Below, piece after piece: positions 35,410 through 43,930 of a stretch of 64,000 nt of DNA. Made by a program: the position numbers and the translations under genes. The DNA is from Hymenobacter ginkgonis. Lineage in GTDB: Bacteria > Bacteroidota > Bacteroidia > Cytophagales > Hymenobacteraceae. Each line of letters begins with the position of its first letter. Positions within the stretch are counted from its first letter, which is position 1. The stretch spans positions 372,001 through 436,000 of the forward strand of contig NZ_WQKZ01000004.1 of NCBI RefSeq assembly GCF_009755225.1. Direction: 5' to 3'. Under the pieces are notes generated by a model, which saw only the letters and a program-made list of their open reading frames with translations, did not search any database and was not told where the DNA came from.

Positions 35410-35619
35410 ATGCTTGATTTACTACGCCTGTACTGGGCCGCCATGCGGAGCTGGCCGGTGTATACGGGGCTAGCCGTGCTGGGCTTGGGTCTTTTTATAT
35501 GGGCCAGCTTTGCTAGCTACCGCTTGCTCGGCGACGACAATGAGAGCGCCGAAACCGAACTAGCCGGCCCGGGCCGCGCCGGTGGCCACGGCGGTGCAGC
35601 GCACTTCTACCACAAATAA
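35410..35619 (+). CDS. Small single-pass membrane protein
   Basis: 69 residues. One hydrophobic helix (about residues 15-35, WPVYTGLAVLGLGLFIWASF), then an acidic stretch (GDDNESAETEL) and a Gly/His-rich tail ending HFYHK. No recognised family. It sits between DUF4178 (12-bp gap) and DUF350 (11-bp gap), so it is very likely part of the same operon and perhaps of the same membrane complex. Confidence 0.65.
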   Translation: MLDLLRLYWAAMRSWPVYTGLAVLGLGLFIWASFASYRLLGDDNESAETELAGPGRAGGHGGAAHFYHK

Positions 35620-35630
35620 GCCTACCCCCC

Positions 35631-35846
35631 ATGGAATACCTCAACCCCAAGGCGCTCAGCGCTTCCGTCGTGTACTCGCTGCTGGGCATCGTCATTTTGG
35701 TTATCAGCTTTTACCTGTTTAACAAGCTGACACCGGGCACGTTGCGCCGCGAAATTCTAGAAGAGCACAACACGGCGCTGGCCATTGTGGCGGCGGCGTT
35801 TATGCTGGCGGTATCCCTCATTATTAGCGCGGCCATTCATGGGTGA
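35631..35846 (+). CDS. DUF350 family small membrane protein
   Basis: 71 residues with two membrane helices (~12-32 VVYSLLGIVILVISFYLFN, and ~48-68 ALAIVAAAFMLAVSLIISAA), joined by RREILEEHNTALA, which matches DUF350 (E. coli YjfL family). It begins six bases after a CTACCCCCC run. Its last codons overlap the start of the next gene by 8 bp. DUF350 genes co-occur with PspA/YjfJ and polyamine-linked genes elsewhere; function unproven. Confidence 0.85.
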   Translation: MEYLNPKALSASVVYSLLGIVILVISFYLFNKLTPGTLRREILEEHNTALAIVAAAFMLAVSLIISAAIHG

Positions 35847-37422
35847 GGAATCGGTGCTGATGCGCCGCCGACGGGCGCGGGCTGCCCAACAACTAGCGCC
35901 GGCCGGTGCCCCCCGGCCGGCCATTCTGCTGGGCTCGGTGGCTGTAATTGCCACCTGCGGCCTGCTCTACGAGCTGATTGCCGGCACGTTGGCCTCGTAC
36001 CTACTCGGCGATTCGGTAACGCAGTTTTCGACGGTTATCGGCGTCTACCTCTTCAGCATGGGGGTAGGGTCGTGGCTGTCGCGCTACCTAGGTGGGCCGC
36101 TGCTACGTTGGTTTATCCGGCTCGAAATATTGGTGGGGCTGGTGGGCGGCGCGTCGGCGCCGCTGCTGTTTGGGCTTTTTGCGCACGTAGGTTCGTTTCG
36201 GGTGCTGCTCTACGGGCTGGTGGGGCTGCTGGGCGCGCTGGTGGGCCTCGAAATCCCGCTGCTGCTCCGCATTTTGCAAGGCCGGCTGGCTTTTAAAGAA
36301 TTGGTGGCCCGGGTTTTTACTTTCGACTACGTGGGCTCGCTGCTGGCGGCCGTCATCTTCCCGCTGGTGCTGGTGCCGCGGTTGGGACTAGTGCGCACCG
36401 CCCTGCTTTTTGGGGCCCTGAACGTGGTAGTTGCGGGCGTGAGCCTGCTGGGTTTTGACGAAACGCGGCCCTACCGGCGGCGCTACCTGGCACTCATTAT
36501 CCTGGCCTTGCTGGCGCTGGGGGTGGGGGTAGTCGGGGCCGAGCGCATCCAGCGCTACGCCGAGGGCGAGGTGTTTCAAGACACCGTCATTTATGCGCAA
36601 AGCACGCCCTACCAGCGCCTAGTGCTTACGGGCAACCACCGCGGCGAACTGCGCTTATTTCTCAATGGCAACCTTCAGTTTAGCTCCGCCGACGAGTACC
36701 GCTACCACGAGGCGCTGGTGCACCCAGCCATGCAAGACCGCCCCCGCGCCCACCGCATTCTGGTGCTGGGTGGCGGCGATGGCCTGGCCGTGCGCGAGCT
36801 GCTAAAGTATCCGCAGGTGCAGCACATCCGGCTGGTAGACCTCGACCCGGCCATGACCCGGCTTTTCCGCAGCAACCAGTTGCTGCGCGAGTTGAACCAC
36901 AACTCCTTACTATCATCTAAAGTGGAGGTGCACAACACCGACGCCTACGCCTGGATTCGACAAGACACGGCCCGCTACGACGTGGTATTGGTCGATTTTC
37001 CCGACCCCGGCAACTACTCCATCGGCAAGCTGTACACCACAGCTTTCTACCAAACCCTACGCCAGCGGCTGCGGCCGGGCGGGCTGGTGGTGGTGCAGGC
37101 TACCTCGCCCTACGTGGCCCGGCGCGCCTACTGGTGCGTGGTGCACACGCTGGCGGCCAGCGGCTTTAGCGCAGTGCCATACCACGCCTACGTGCCCTCG
37201 TTTGGCGAATGGGGCTACGTGCTGGCCCAGGCCGCACCCGGCACCTGGCGCCCCGACGGGGGCCCGCTGCCCGCCGGCCTGCGCTTCGCTACCCCCCAGG
37301 TTATTAACGAGATGCGCCGCTTTCCACCCGATATGAGCGAGGTTCCGACTGATATTAACCAGCTTAATAACCAGGCCTTGGTGCGGTACTTTGAGGAAGA
37401 GTGGGGCCCGTATGGGCAGTGA
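35839..37422 (+). CDS. Membrane-anchored spermidine-synthase-like aminopropyltransferase (SpeE family)
   Basis: 527 residues. About seven hydrophobic helices fill residues 28-235 (LLGSVAVIATCGLLYELIAG onwards). They precede a soluble SpeE-type domain: HEALVHPAM (290-298), the cosubstrate-binding LVLGGGDG (308-315), VDLDPAMT (333-340) and VVLVDFPDPGNYSIGKLY. A Gln/Asp pattern for putrescine is not certain. In this long class the enzyme is anchored in the inner membrane, and its product and acceptor are often unknown. The ATG at 35839 overlaps the DUF350 stop by 8 bp. A GAACGTC palindrome follows. Together with the SpeD homologue at 33632 it suggests polyamine-like chemistry at the membrane. 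Confidence 0.85.
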   Translation: MGEESVLMRRRRARAAQQLAPAGAPRPAILLGSVAVIATCGLLYELIAGTLASYLLGDSVTQFSTVIGVYLFSMGVGSWLSRYLGGPLLRWFIRLEILVGLVGGASAPLLFGLFAHVGSFRVLLYGLVGLLGALVGLEIPLLLRILQGRLAFKELVARVFTFDYVGSLLAAVIFPLVLVPRLGLVRTALLFGALNVVVAGVSLLGFDETRPYRRRYLALIILALLALGVGVVGAERIQRYAEGEVFQDTVIYAQSTPYQRLVLTGNHRGELRLFLNGNLQFSSADEYRYHEALVHPAMQDRPRAHRILVLGGGDGLAVRELLKYPQVQHIRLVDLDPAMTRLFRSNQLLRELNHNSLLSSKVEVHNTDAYAWIRQDTARYDVVLVDFPDPGNYSIGKLYTTAFYQTLRQRLRPGGLVVVQATSPYVARRAYWCVVHTLAASGFSAVPYHAYVPSFGEWGYVLAQAAPGTWRPDGGPLPAGLRFATPQVINEMRRFPPDMSEVPTDINQLNNQALVRYFEEEWGPYGQ

Positions 37423-37454
37423 GTAATAGGGCGTACGCAGGAGGTAAATATGCT

Positions 37455-37565
37455 AAAAAAGGAACGTCATGCTAACGATGGAAGCATCTCGCTAAGGACA
37501 GTAAGTCAATCAATCGTTGAATGAAGCAAGCGCGATGCTTCCTGTCGTCAGCGTGACGTTTTTTT
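37455..37565. repeat. Long imperfect palindrome after the SpeE-like gene (family copy e)
   Basis: Arms of about 32-34 bases (37455-37488 and 37534-37565), flanked by A6 and T7. Core GGAACGTCATGCTAACGAT pairs with CGTCAGCGTGACGTT with a few mismatches and a bulge; inner GGAAGCATC pairs with GATGCTTCC. It belongs to the same subfamily as the copy at 54844. T-run at the right end suits termination. Confidence 0.75.
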
Positions 37566-37610
37566 GGCTCATTAACTAGCTTCAACGGCAACCGATTAAC
37601 CTTTCCTATT

Positions 37611-39263
37611 TTGTCTATTCCCCGTCGTCAATTCATCGCCCAGGCCAGCGCGGGCCTCGCCGGCACTTTGCTGGCGGGCTTGGTAAGCAGCGTGCCCGGC
37701 TGCACGCCGGCGCACTCGGCCGTGCGGGGGCAGCTGCGCGGGGCGGGCCACGCGCTGGGCCACCGCCTGCGCGACCTTCGCACCATCCCTACCCCCTCGC
37801 GCACCGAGGAGGTGGATATTCTCATCATTGGCGGCGGCATTAGTGGGCTGGCAGCGCGGCGCGAGCTGCAGCGGCTGGCTCCCGGCCGCCCTACCCTGCT
37901 CCTGGAGCTAGAGGCTGACACGGGCGGCAATTCGGCGTCTGGCCACAATGCTCGCACGGCCTACCCGTGGGGCGCCCATTACTTGCCCATTCCCGACGTG
38001 CGCGATACCGCGGTGCTGGCCTTTTTGCAAGAAGCGGGCGTGCTGACGGGCTACGGCCCGGCGCCCGCGCGGCTACCCATCTACGACGAAACTGCCCTCT
38101 GCCACGACCCCGCCGAGCGCCTGCTGCTGCACGGCCACTGGCAAGCTGGCCTGGTGCCCGAGGTGGGTGTGCCGCCCGCCGACCGCGCCGAGCTAGCGCG
38201 CTTCTTGGCCGCGATGGAACGCCTACGCCACGCCACCGGCCCCGACGGCCGCGACCTGTTTGCCCTACCCCTCGCCTGGTCGTCGAGCGACCTGGCCACC
38301 CGGCAGCTCGATGCCGAAACGATGGCCGACTGGCTAACGCGCCACGGCTACCACTCGGAATACCTGCGCTGGTACCTCGACTACTCGTACCGCGACGATT
38401 TTGGCGTGCCCGCCGCGCAAATTTCGGCGTGGGCTGGGCTACACTACTTCGCCGCCCGCAAAGGCCGCGCCCACAACGCCCCGCCCGATGCCGTACTTAC
38501 GTGGCCGCAGGGCAACCACTTCCTGGCCAATGCCTTGCGGCAGCAAGGCGGCCCCGGACAGGTGCGGGCTAACACTCTGGTTTTTGGGCTGAAAGCGGCC
38601 ACCGACGGGCGCGTTGAAGTGCTGGCTTTTGACAACGCCACCCAGCAAAGCACGCGCCTACTGGCCCGGCAGGTGGTGCTGGCTACCCCCTGGCACGTCA
38701 CGAAGCACCTGCTACCCAACCCGCCACTGCTGGCGCCGCTGCACGCGCCCTGGCTGGTGGCCAACCTCACAGTGGCGGCCTACCCCGGCGGCGCGGGCCA
38801 GCCGCTGTGCTGGGACAATGTGCGCTACGGCAGCCCCGCCCTCGGCTATATCGACGCTGAGCACCAAGCCCTGCGCGGCTTCGAAACCGATGGTCCGCAG
38901 AGCCTTACCTTTTATTGGGCGCTGCCTACCGATGCGGCCGACCCAGTAGCCGCCCGCCGCCACGCCCTGGCCAGCACCTACGACCAGTGGCTGACGCTCG
39001 TGCTCACGGAACTCGACCTGATGCACCCCGGCCTAGCCGCCCAGGTGCAGGCGGCCGAACTCTGGGTGTGGGGCCACGGCATGGTGGCCCCTACCCCCGG
39101 CTACGTGTGGGGCCCAGCGCGCCAGCAAGCAGCGCAGCCCCAGCTGGGCGGCCGCGTGCACCTGGCCCACACCGACCTCAGTGGCGTATCTATTTTTGAA
39201 GAAGCCTTTCACCAGGGAATACGGGCGGCGCGGGCGGTACTGGCAGAACCACGCGCGAGCTAG
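37611..39263 (+). CDS. NAD(P)/FAD-binding oxidoreductase (amine oxidase-like), exported
   Basis: 550 residues from a TTG start; no ATG or GTG lies before the leader, IPRRQFIAQASAGLAGTLL, a twin-arginine signal followed by VPGC. A Rossmann nucleotide site is at about residues 67-85 (VDILIIGGGISGLAARREL). The Gly-rich second motif ELEADTGGNSASG is typical of FAD proteins with protoporphyrinogen/amine-oxidase fold; the C-terminus ends with SGVSIFEEAFHQGIRAARAVL. Flavoproteins of this type recur with SpeE/DUF350/SpeD clusters, so it may oxidise the membrane polyamine product. It is separated from the SpeE-like gene by the palindrome, so it may have its own promoter. Confidence 0.8.
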   Translation: MSIPRRQFIAQASAGLAGTLLAGLVSSVPGCTPAHSAVRGQLRGAGHALGHRLRDLRTIPTPSRTEEVDILIIGGGISGLAARRELQRLAPGRPTLLLELEADTGGNSASGHNARTAYPWGAHYLPIPDVRDTAVLAFLQEAGVLTGYGPAPARLPIYDETALCHDPAERLLLHGHWQAGLVPEVGVPPADRAELARFLAAMERLRHATGPDGRDLFALPLAWSSSDLATRQLDAETMADWLTRHGYHSEYLRWYLDYSYRDDFGVPAAQISAWAGLHYFAARKGRAHNAPPDAVLTWPQGNHFLANALRQQGGPGQVRANTLVFGLKAATDGRVEVLAFDNATQQSTRLLARQVVLATPWHVTKHLLPNPPLLAPLHAPWLVANLTVAAYPGGAGQPLCWDNVRYGSPALGYIDAEHQALRGFETDGPQSLTFYWALPTDAADPVAARRHALASTYDQWLTLVLTELDLMHPGLAAQVQAAELWVWGHGMVAPTPGYVWGPARQQAAQPQLGGRVHLAHTDLSGVSIFEEAFHQGIRAARAVLAEPRAS

Positions 39264-39265
39264 CG

Positions 39266-39802
39266 CTACGTTGGCTGGGCCAGGCTGTAAAACGCTAACA
39301 CCCAGATGAGCGTACCAAAAATCAGTGCGCCTACTTGCCGTAAGCTAAAGCCTGCCTGCTCGCGCGTGGGATATTCCGAGGACTGCCGTAGGGCCGCCGC
39401 AAACTGCTGATAGGGCGTCAGCAAGCACGTGAACGCGAATAGCGAAATTAGCCAATAAGGGTCGGGCAACCGCGCTAGCAGGCTTAGGATAATGTAGCCA
39501 ACCGCCAGGTTGCCAGCATTATAGGCAGGCACTAAACCCACACTGCCCGAAAACCGGCCGATGTTTTTAAACAGCTCATTGATTGTAAATAAGCTGAAAA
39601 TGGCGCGCGCCACCGGCCAGATATCCGACTGTTGGCGCTGCTTAAAAAACCGCCAGGTTTTGTACTGCCACCACAGGCCGTAGAGCCCGCCCGTAGCCAG
39701 GCAAAGCGCCGTAAATTTGGTAAGGCTCAGCAACACCTGCACCTCTTCGGTGGCCGGCTTGGTATCAGAGAAAGCGTAAATTGAAGTAGCAGTTGGCTCC
39801 AT
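39266..39802 (-). CDS. Hypothetical membrane protein (DUF4234-like)
   Basis: 178 residues. Four likely helices: ~25-45, 62-76, 92-112 and 155-172. Motifs such as LYGLWWQYKTWRFFKQRQQ and RAIFSLFTINELFKNI recall DUF4234-type proteins, in which a short W/Y-rich loop follows the first helix. No catalytic site is evident. Its stop codon is only two bases from that of the flavoprotein gene, an unusually tight convergent junction with no terminator between them. Function is unknown. Confidence 0.6.
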   Translation of the reverse strand: MEPTATSIYAFSDTKPATEEVQVLLSLTKFTALCLATGGLYGLWWQYKTWRFFKQRQQSDIWPVARAIFSLFTINELFKNIGRFSGSVGLVPAYNAGNLAVGYIILSLLARLPDPYWLISLFAFTCLLTPYQQFAAALRQSSEYPTREQAGFSLRQVGALIFGTLIWVLAFYSLAQPT

Positions 39803-39920
39803 AAAGCGCGCAATAGTTTAGGTTAGCGGAGCAAGATAGCGCTTCGCCTAGCGCCAGCCAACTCCAATGAGGCCCAGCTTCGTATAAGCCAACTTAAGCC
39901 TTTAAAACTCTCTTTTCACC

Positions 39921-40157
39921 ATGCGGAACTCCATGTCTTACCGGGCCCTGGCGGCCCTTTTGCTGGGCGGCAGCCTCCTGGGCGCTTGCAACGGCAACGC
40001 CGACAACACCACTACCAGCACCCCCAGCAGCATGCTCGGCACCGATTCGGCCGCCACCAAAGTTGGCGGCACCCCACCCGCGGCCGATAGTAGCGCCACA
40101 GGAAGGCCCATGGCGCCACCGCCCATCACCAACGACACGTCTAGCCCAGGCCACTAA
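39921..40157 (+). CDS. Small lipoprotein, low complexity
   Basis: 78 residues. Hydrophobic leader with LGAC lipobox near residue 23 (LGGSLLGAC). The mature part is rich in Ser, Thr, Pro, Ala and Asp with no fold signature. Starts on ATG at 39921. Function unknown; similar short lipoproteins are frequent in Bacteroidota. It is a weaker gene call than its neighbours. Confidence 0.55.
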   Translation: MRNSMSYRALAALLLGGSLLGACNGNADNTTTSTPSSMLGTDSAATKVGGTPPAADSSATGRPMAPPPITNDTSSPGH

Positions 40158-40199
40158 GCCCTGCCCGACCCGCGGCAGCGTGCTATTTTGCGGGCCGCC

Positions 40200-41255
40200 A
40201 TGCCCTACCCCACGCCCCTGCGCCAACCCTGGATTCGCTCGCCTCGCTACGATGGCTGGCTGATTTTGGCGCCGCCCTTCGTGGCCCTGGCGGTGGTGGC
40301 GCTGCTGCCCGCACCCTTTCGCCACACCACCGAACTGCCCCTGCTGGCCTGGGTAGGCGTGGTGCTGCTCATTGACGTGGCGCACGTGTACGGCACGTTG
40401 TTCCAGACGTATTTCGACCCCGTGCAGCGGCGGCAGCGGCGCACCCTGCTATGGGCGGCGCCCCTGGCTTGCTACGCGGGCGGCGTGGTGCTACACGCGG
40501 CGGGTGCACTAGTATTTTGGCGGGCGCTGGCTTACTTGGCGGTGTTTCATTTTGTGCGGCAGCAGTACGGGTTTATGCGGCTCTATGGCCGGCAAGAAAC
40601 CCCTACCCCCGGCGCGTGGCTGAACCCGGCGCTTATCTACGCAGCCACACTTTACCCGCTGCTCTACTGGCACTTATCGCCGCCGCGCAACTTTAATTGG
40701 TTTGTGGAGGGCGACTTTGTGCAGCGTGACTGGCCGCTGGGCCGCCACTTGGCAACTGGCCTGTACTTGGCCTTGCTACTGGTCTATTTGGGGCGCGAAA
40801 CCTGGCGCTACTACCGCACCCGCCGCTTCAACCTACCCCGCAACCTGCTACTGGGCGGCACTGCGCTCTCCTGGTACGCGGGCATTGTGCTTTTCAACGG
40901 CGACCTGGCGTTTACGCTGCTCAACGTAGTAGCCCACGGCGTGCCGTACTTGGCGCTGGTTTGGAGCCGCCGCCCTACCCCCGCTGCCGGGCGCGGCTGG
41001 TGGGCAGGCCGCTACGGCCTACCCCTCTTCCTGGGCGCCATCGCCCTGTTTGCTTTCCTTGAAGAAGGCCTTTGGGATGGGCTAGTATGGCGCGAGCACG
41101 GCACCGTGTTTGGCTGGTTTCAGCACCTACCCCCCGTGGCCGAGCCCACCCTGCTGATGTGGCTGGTGCCCCTGCTGGCCCTGCCGCAAAGCACGCACTA
41201 CGTGCTCGATGGCTTCATCTGGCGGCGCAATAAATCAAGCAGTGGTCAATTATAG
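40200..41255 (+). CDS. Polytopic membrane protein of unknown function
   Basis: 351 residues with about 9-10 hydrophobic segments. Conserved-looking polar motifs lie within helices: LIDVAHVYGTLFQTYFD, FHFVRQQYGFMRLYGRQE, VAHGVPYLALVWSRR and ALPQSTHYVLDGFIWRRN. The repeated His residues could bind a metal or form a catalytic site, as in membrane desaturases or hydroxylases, but this is a guess. A TTG four codons upstream is possible; the ATG at 40200 is preferred. Its stop codon lies inside the left arm of a hairpin of the GAACGTC family. Confidence 0.65.
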   Translation: MPYPTPLRQPWIRSPRYDGWLILAPPFVALAVVALLPAPFRHTTELPLLAWVGVVLLIDVAHVYGTLFQTYFDPVQRRQRRTLLWAAPLACYAGGVVLHAAGALVFWRALAYLAVFHFVRQQYGFMRLYGRQETPTPGAWLNPALIYAATLYPLLYWHLSPPRNFNWFVEGDFVQRDWPLGRHLATGLYLALLLVYLGRETWRYYRTRRFNLPRNLLLGGTALSWYAGIVLFNGDLAFTLLNVVAHGVPYLALVWSRRPTPAAGRGWWAGRYGLPLFLGAIALFAFLEEGLWDGLVWREHGTVFGWFQHLPPVAEPTLLMWLVPLLALPQSTHYVLDGFIWRRNKSSSGQL

Positions 41256-41298
41256 AACGTCCTGCTGAGCTGGTTGAAGCAGTTCAGCAGGACGTTCT
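41254..41298. repeat. Palindrome overlapping a stop codon (family copy f)
   Basis: Perfect 15-bp arms (41254-41268 and 41284-41298), core AGAACGTCCTGCTGA, 15-base loop. The last two bases of the TAG stop at 41253-41255 are in the left arm. It lies between convergent genes and has little T-tract. Confidence 0.85.
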
Positions 41299-41354
41299 GT
41301 TTGGCTTGCTTCTCTCCTACTCGTCTCTTTTTTTATCCTCTTAATTAGCCTACC

Positions 41355-43394
41355 CTACTTCGTTATCACCAGTTCTACCCGGCGGTTCAGCTTGCGGGTT
41401 TCTTCGCGGTCGTTGGAGAATTTTGGCTTGCTCCCGCCAAAGCCCACCGTGGTAATGCGTGCCTCCGCTACGCCCCGGCCCACGAGGTAGCGCTTCACCT
41501 CGGCCACGCGCTGCTCGCTGAGCACTTGGTTCTTGTCGGCGGGTGGCTCGTTGGAAGTGTGGCCTTCGAGGCGAATTTCGAGCAGCGGGTTATCCTTCAT
41601 CGACTCGGCCAGCCGGTTGAGGGTAGGGTACGACGAGCCAATCAGTTTGGCCTGCCCCTGGGCAAACAGCAGGTCGGGCAAATCGAGGCGCGAGCCCACT
41701 GTGGCGGGCGTAAGGCGCGGCTCGTAGCGGCGCGACTCGCCGGCGCCTACCACCAGCGTGTCTACGCGCGTGAGCAGGCCGGCGGTGGTCGTCATGCGGT
41801 AGCGGCCGGGCGCCAGCGACATCTGGAAGCCCGTGATGTCGGCCCGTGCCGTGCTCCGAAAGTCAATCGCACCGCCTATCATCAGGGCTTGCACTTCGGC
41901 GCCGCCGGCCAGCGGCTGGTTGGTGCGGCCGTCCAGAACGCGGCCCGTCACGAGGGCGCGGGGCTGGCTCGAAGGGTCGGCCGCCGCGGCAAGGATGGCC
42001 GTCGAATCTACCACGGGTGGCGCGCCCGGCGGCGTGCGGAATAACTTCTTAGGCGCGGTATCCTTGCTACCGGTAGTGGTGTAGTAGGCTGTGCCATTGG
42101 GGCCAAGGGCGAAAAACGCATCGTAGCCCGTGCCGTTGAAGCGCGGCCCTAGGTTTTGGGGCTGGCTCCATTTCGTCCAGCTATCGTCGAGGCGCTGGCT
42201 CACAAAAATATCGGCCGAGCCGTAGCCCTGGTGCCCATACGAGGCGAAGTACAGCGTTTTGCCATCGGCGGCCAGCCAGGGCGCAAATTCATAGCCGGGC
42301 GAGTTCACCACCGCCCCCAGGCTTTGGGGCGCGGTGTAGCCGCCCGCGCCATCGGGGCGGCTCAGGTACAGGTCGTTGGCACCTTGCGAATCTTCCCGCT
42401 CTAGCGACAGCAGCAGGATTTTCTCGTCGGCGGTCATAAAGAAATTGGTAGCTGGGCTGCTCGACCCGTAGCCGGCCACGCGCACCGGCGTGGGCCGCCC
42501 GCTACCCGCCACCGCCACCCGCGACAAGCCCTCGTCGCGGAAGCCTGCGGCATCGTAGGTGCCGCGCAGCAGCAGCGCGGGGTTGCTAGTAGTGCCCACC
42601 ACGGCCTGCACGGCATTGTTTTGGGCGGTGTTGAGGCCGGCGGGGCTGTCGGGGCGGGCAGGAGCAGCCCAGGTGCGGCCTTCGTCAGTGGTCTGGCTCA
42701 GCCAGATATCGCCGCTTTCGGCAGCGCCTTCGGTGTTGCCGGCAAAGCGCGTGCGGCCAAAGTACAGGCCCTTTCCATCGGGGGTAGGCACCGGCTGGTA
42801 CTCATTGCCGGTGGGCGAGTTGAGCGCCGGCAACGGCTCGGGCGCCGCGAAATAGGGCGGCCCCGTAGCCAGCCGCAACTGCAGCTGAAACAGGTGCCAC
42901 TGCTGGCTAGCGCGCCCTACCCCCCGGGCCGCTACAATACTGGTATTGTTGAACTTATCGTTGGTAGCCAGCGTGGCTACGCGGCCATCAAGCCGGTTTT
43001 CAAGTTGAAACGTGCCCGGCTGCTGGCCGGTAGCCACCAGCCGCCACTGCTGCCCCAGCCCCCCCGTGAAGGGCCGCTGAATGAGGGGCGTGTTGGCACC
43101 GGGCGGCGCCGTAGGCGTTATTTCGAGCGTTAGGCATTGGCCGCTGTGCTTGGCTTCGAGGCGGTAATACTCGCCGCCTTCGCGAATGAGCATCAGCCGC
43201 CACTGCTGGCTGGGCGCGTGGGTAAATTCCCACTGCACGGTGGGCGCACCGCTGATAATGGCCGCGCGGGCCACATCGAGGCAGCGCCCGCTGGCACGGT
43301 TGATGACCCCATAAAGGGCGCGGTCGTCGGGCGAGATGGGCGTCTGGGCAACGGCCGAAAGTGCCAGCAGACACAGGAAAAGTACACGAAGCAT
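41355..43394 (-). CDS. OmpA-family protein with N-terminal ricin-type lectin domain and PD40 propeller
   Basis: 679 residues with a signal peptide (~1-16). A ricin-type beta-trefoil spans about residues 20-170, with three QxW motifs (63-65, 115-117, 164-166). PD40 beta-propeller repeats follow (~190-480: GKGLYFGRTRFAG, KTLYFASYGHQGYGSADIFVS), then a short carboxypeptidase-regulatory-like domain (TGRVLDGRTNQPLAGG) and a C-terminal OmpA peptidoglycan-binding domain (LEGHTSN, LSEQRVAEVKRYL, GFGGSKP, LNRRVELVI). OmpA/PD40 proteins are common in Bacteroidota, often in gliding or T9SS contexts, but the lectin fused in front is less usual. It probably tethers to peptidoglycan and displays a sugar-binding head. 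A TTG 20 codons upstream is rejected because it would place extra charged residues before the signal. Confidence 0.85.
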   Translation of the reverse strand: MLRVLFLCLLALSAVAQTPISPDDRALYGVINRASGRCLDVARAAIISGAPTVQWEFTHAPSQQWRLMLIREGGEYYRLEAKHSGQCLTLEITPTAPPGANTPLIQRPFTGGLGQQWRLVATGQQPGTFQLENRLDGRVATLATNDKFNNTSIVAARGVGRASQQWHLFQLQLRLATGPPYFAAPEPLPALNSPTGNEYQPVPTPDGKGLYFGRTRFAGNTEGAAESGDIWLSQTTDEGRTWAAPARPDSPAGLNTAQNNAVQAVVGTTSNPALLLRGTYDAAGFRDEGLSRVAVAGSGRPTPVRVAGYGSSSPATNFFMTADEKILLLSLEREDSQGANDLYLSRPDGAGGYTAPQSLGAVVNSPGYEFAPWLAADGKTLYFASYGHQGYGSADIFVSQRLDDSWTKWSQPQNLGPRFNGTGYDAFFALGPNGTAYYTTTGSKDTAPKKLFRTPPGAPPVVDSTAILAAAADPSSQPRALVTGRVLDGRTNQPLAGGAEVQALMIGGAIDFRSTARADITGFQMSLAPGRYRMTTTAGLLTRVDTLVVGAGESRRYEPRLTPATVGSRLDLPDLLFAQGQAKLIGSSYPTLNRLAESMKDNPLLEIRLEGHTSNEPPADKNQVLSEQRVAEVKRYLVGRGVAEARITTVGFGGSKPKFSNDREETRKLNRRVELVITK

Positions 43395-43684
43395 GGGGCA
43401 AAGGTCGGGCAGCCGCGCCAATCCGCCGATGCGTGATGCCTCCTGGTAGCACAAGATGCTTTACGCCAGGGGCTTTTTAAGCAAAGCCCGCCCTACCCCT
43501 GCCTGGGCAATGAGGGAGCCGCGCCAAGCCAGCCACAGCAATGGCCTTAGCTTTTTACGCCGCGATTACGTAGTGCTATGGACGGCATTATTTACAGCGG
43601 CAATAAGGGTACCGCCCGCTTGGGAATCTCGAATTTTCGGTACCATCTGGACGTTTAACACGCAGCTATTCACTTGTTTTACTC
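43395..43684. other. 290-bp divergent intergenic region
   Basis: Between the OmpA-family gene and the DUF2945 gene. Holds one CTACCCC heptamer near 43494; no gene, repeat or well-formed promoter pair recognised. Confidence 0.4.
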
Positions 43685-43894
43685 ATGCGCAAAGGCACCA
43701 AAGTCAATTGGAAATACGGCACCGGCACGGCTTCCGGAAAGATTGAATCGGTTCATAAAGAGCCAATTACCCGCAAGATTAAAGGCCACGACATCACCCG
43801 CAATGGCTCGGCTGATGACCCCGCACTGGTTATTGTGCAGGACAATGGCGATAAAGTAGTGAAGCTTCAGAGCGAGGTAAAGCCCGCGTCTTAA
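43685..43894 (+). CDS. DUF2945 (Tudor-like) small protein
   Basis: 69 residues, basic and soluble. The sequence KGTKVNWKYGTGTASGKIESV, then HDITRNGSADDPALVIVQDNGDKVVK, matches the DUF2945/HVA1 Tudor-like family (small beta-barrel). Members are single-domain and of unknown role, possibly nucleic-acid or stress linked. It precedes the STAS-like gene by 36 bp. Confidence 0.8.
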   Translation: MRKGTKVNWKYGTGTASGKIESVHKEPITRKIKGHDITRNGSADDPALVIVQDNGDKVVKLQSEVKPAS

Positions 43895-43930
43895 CCCCTT
43901 TGGTAGCGTACGGCGCTGCCACGCAGTGCC

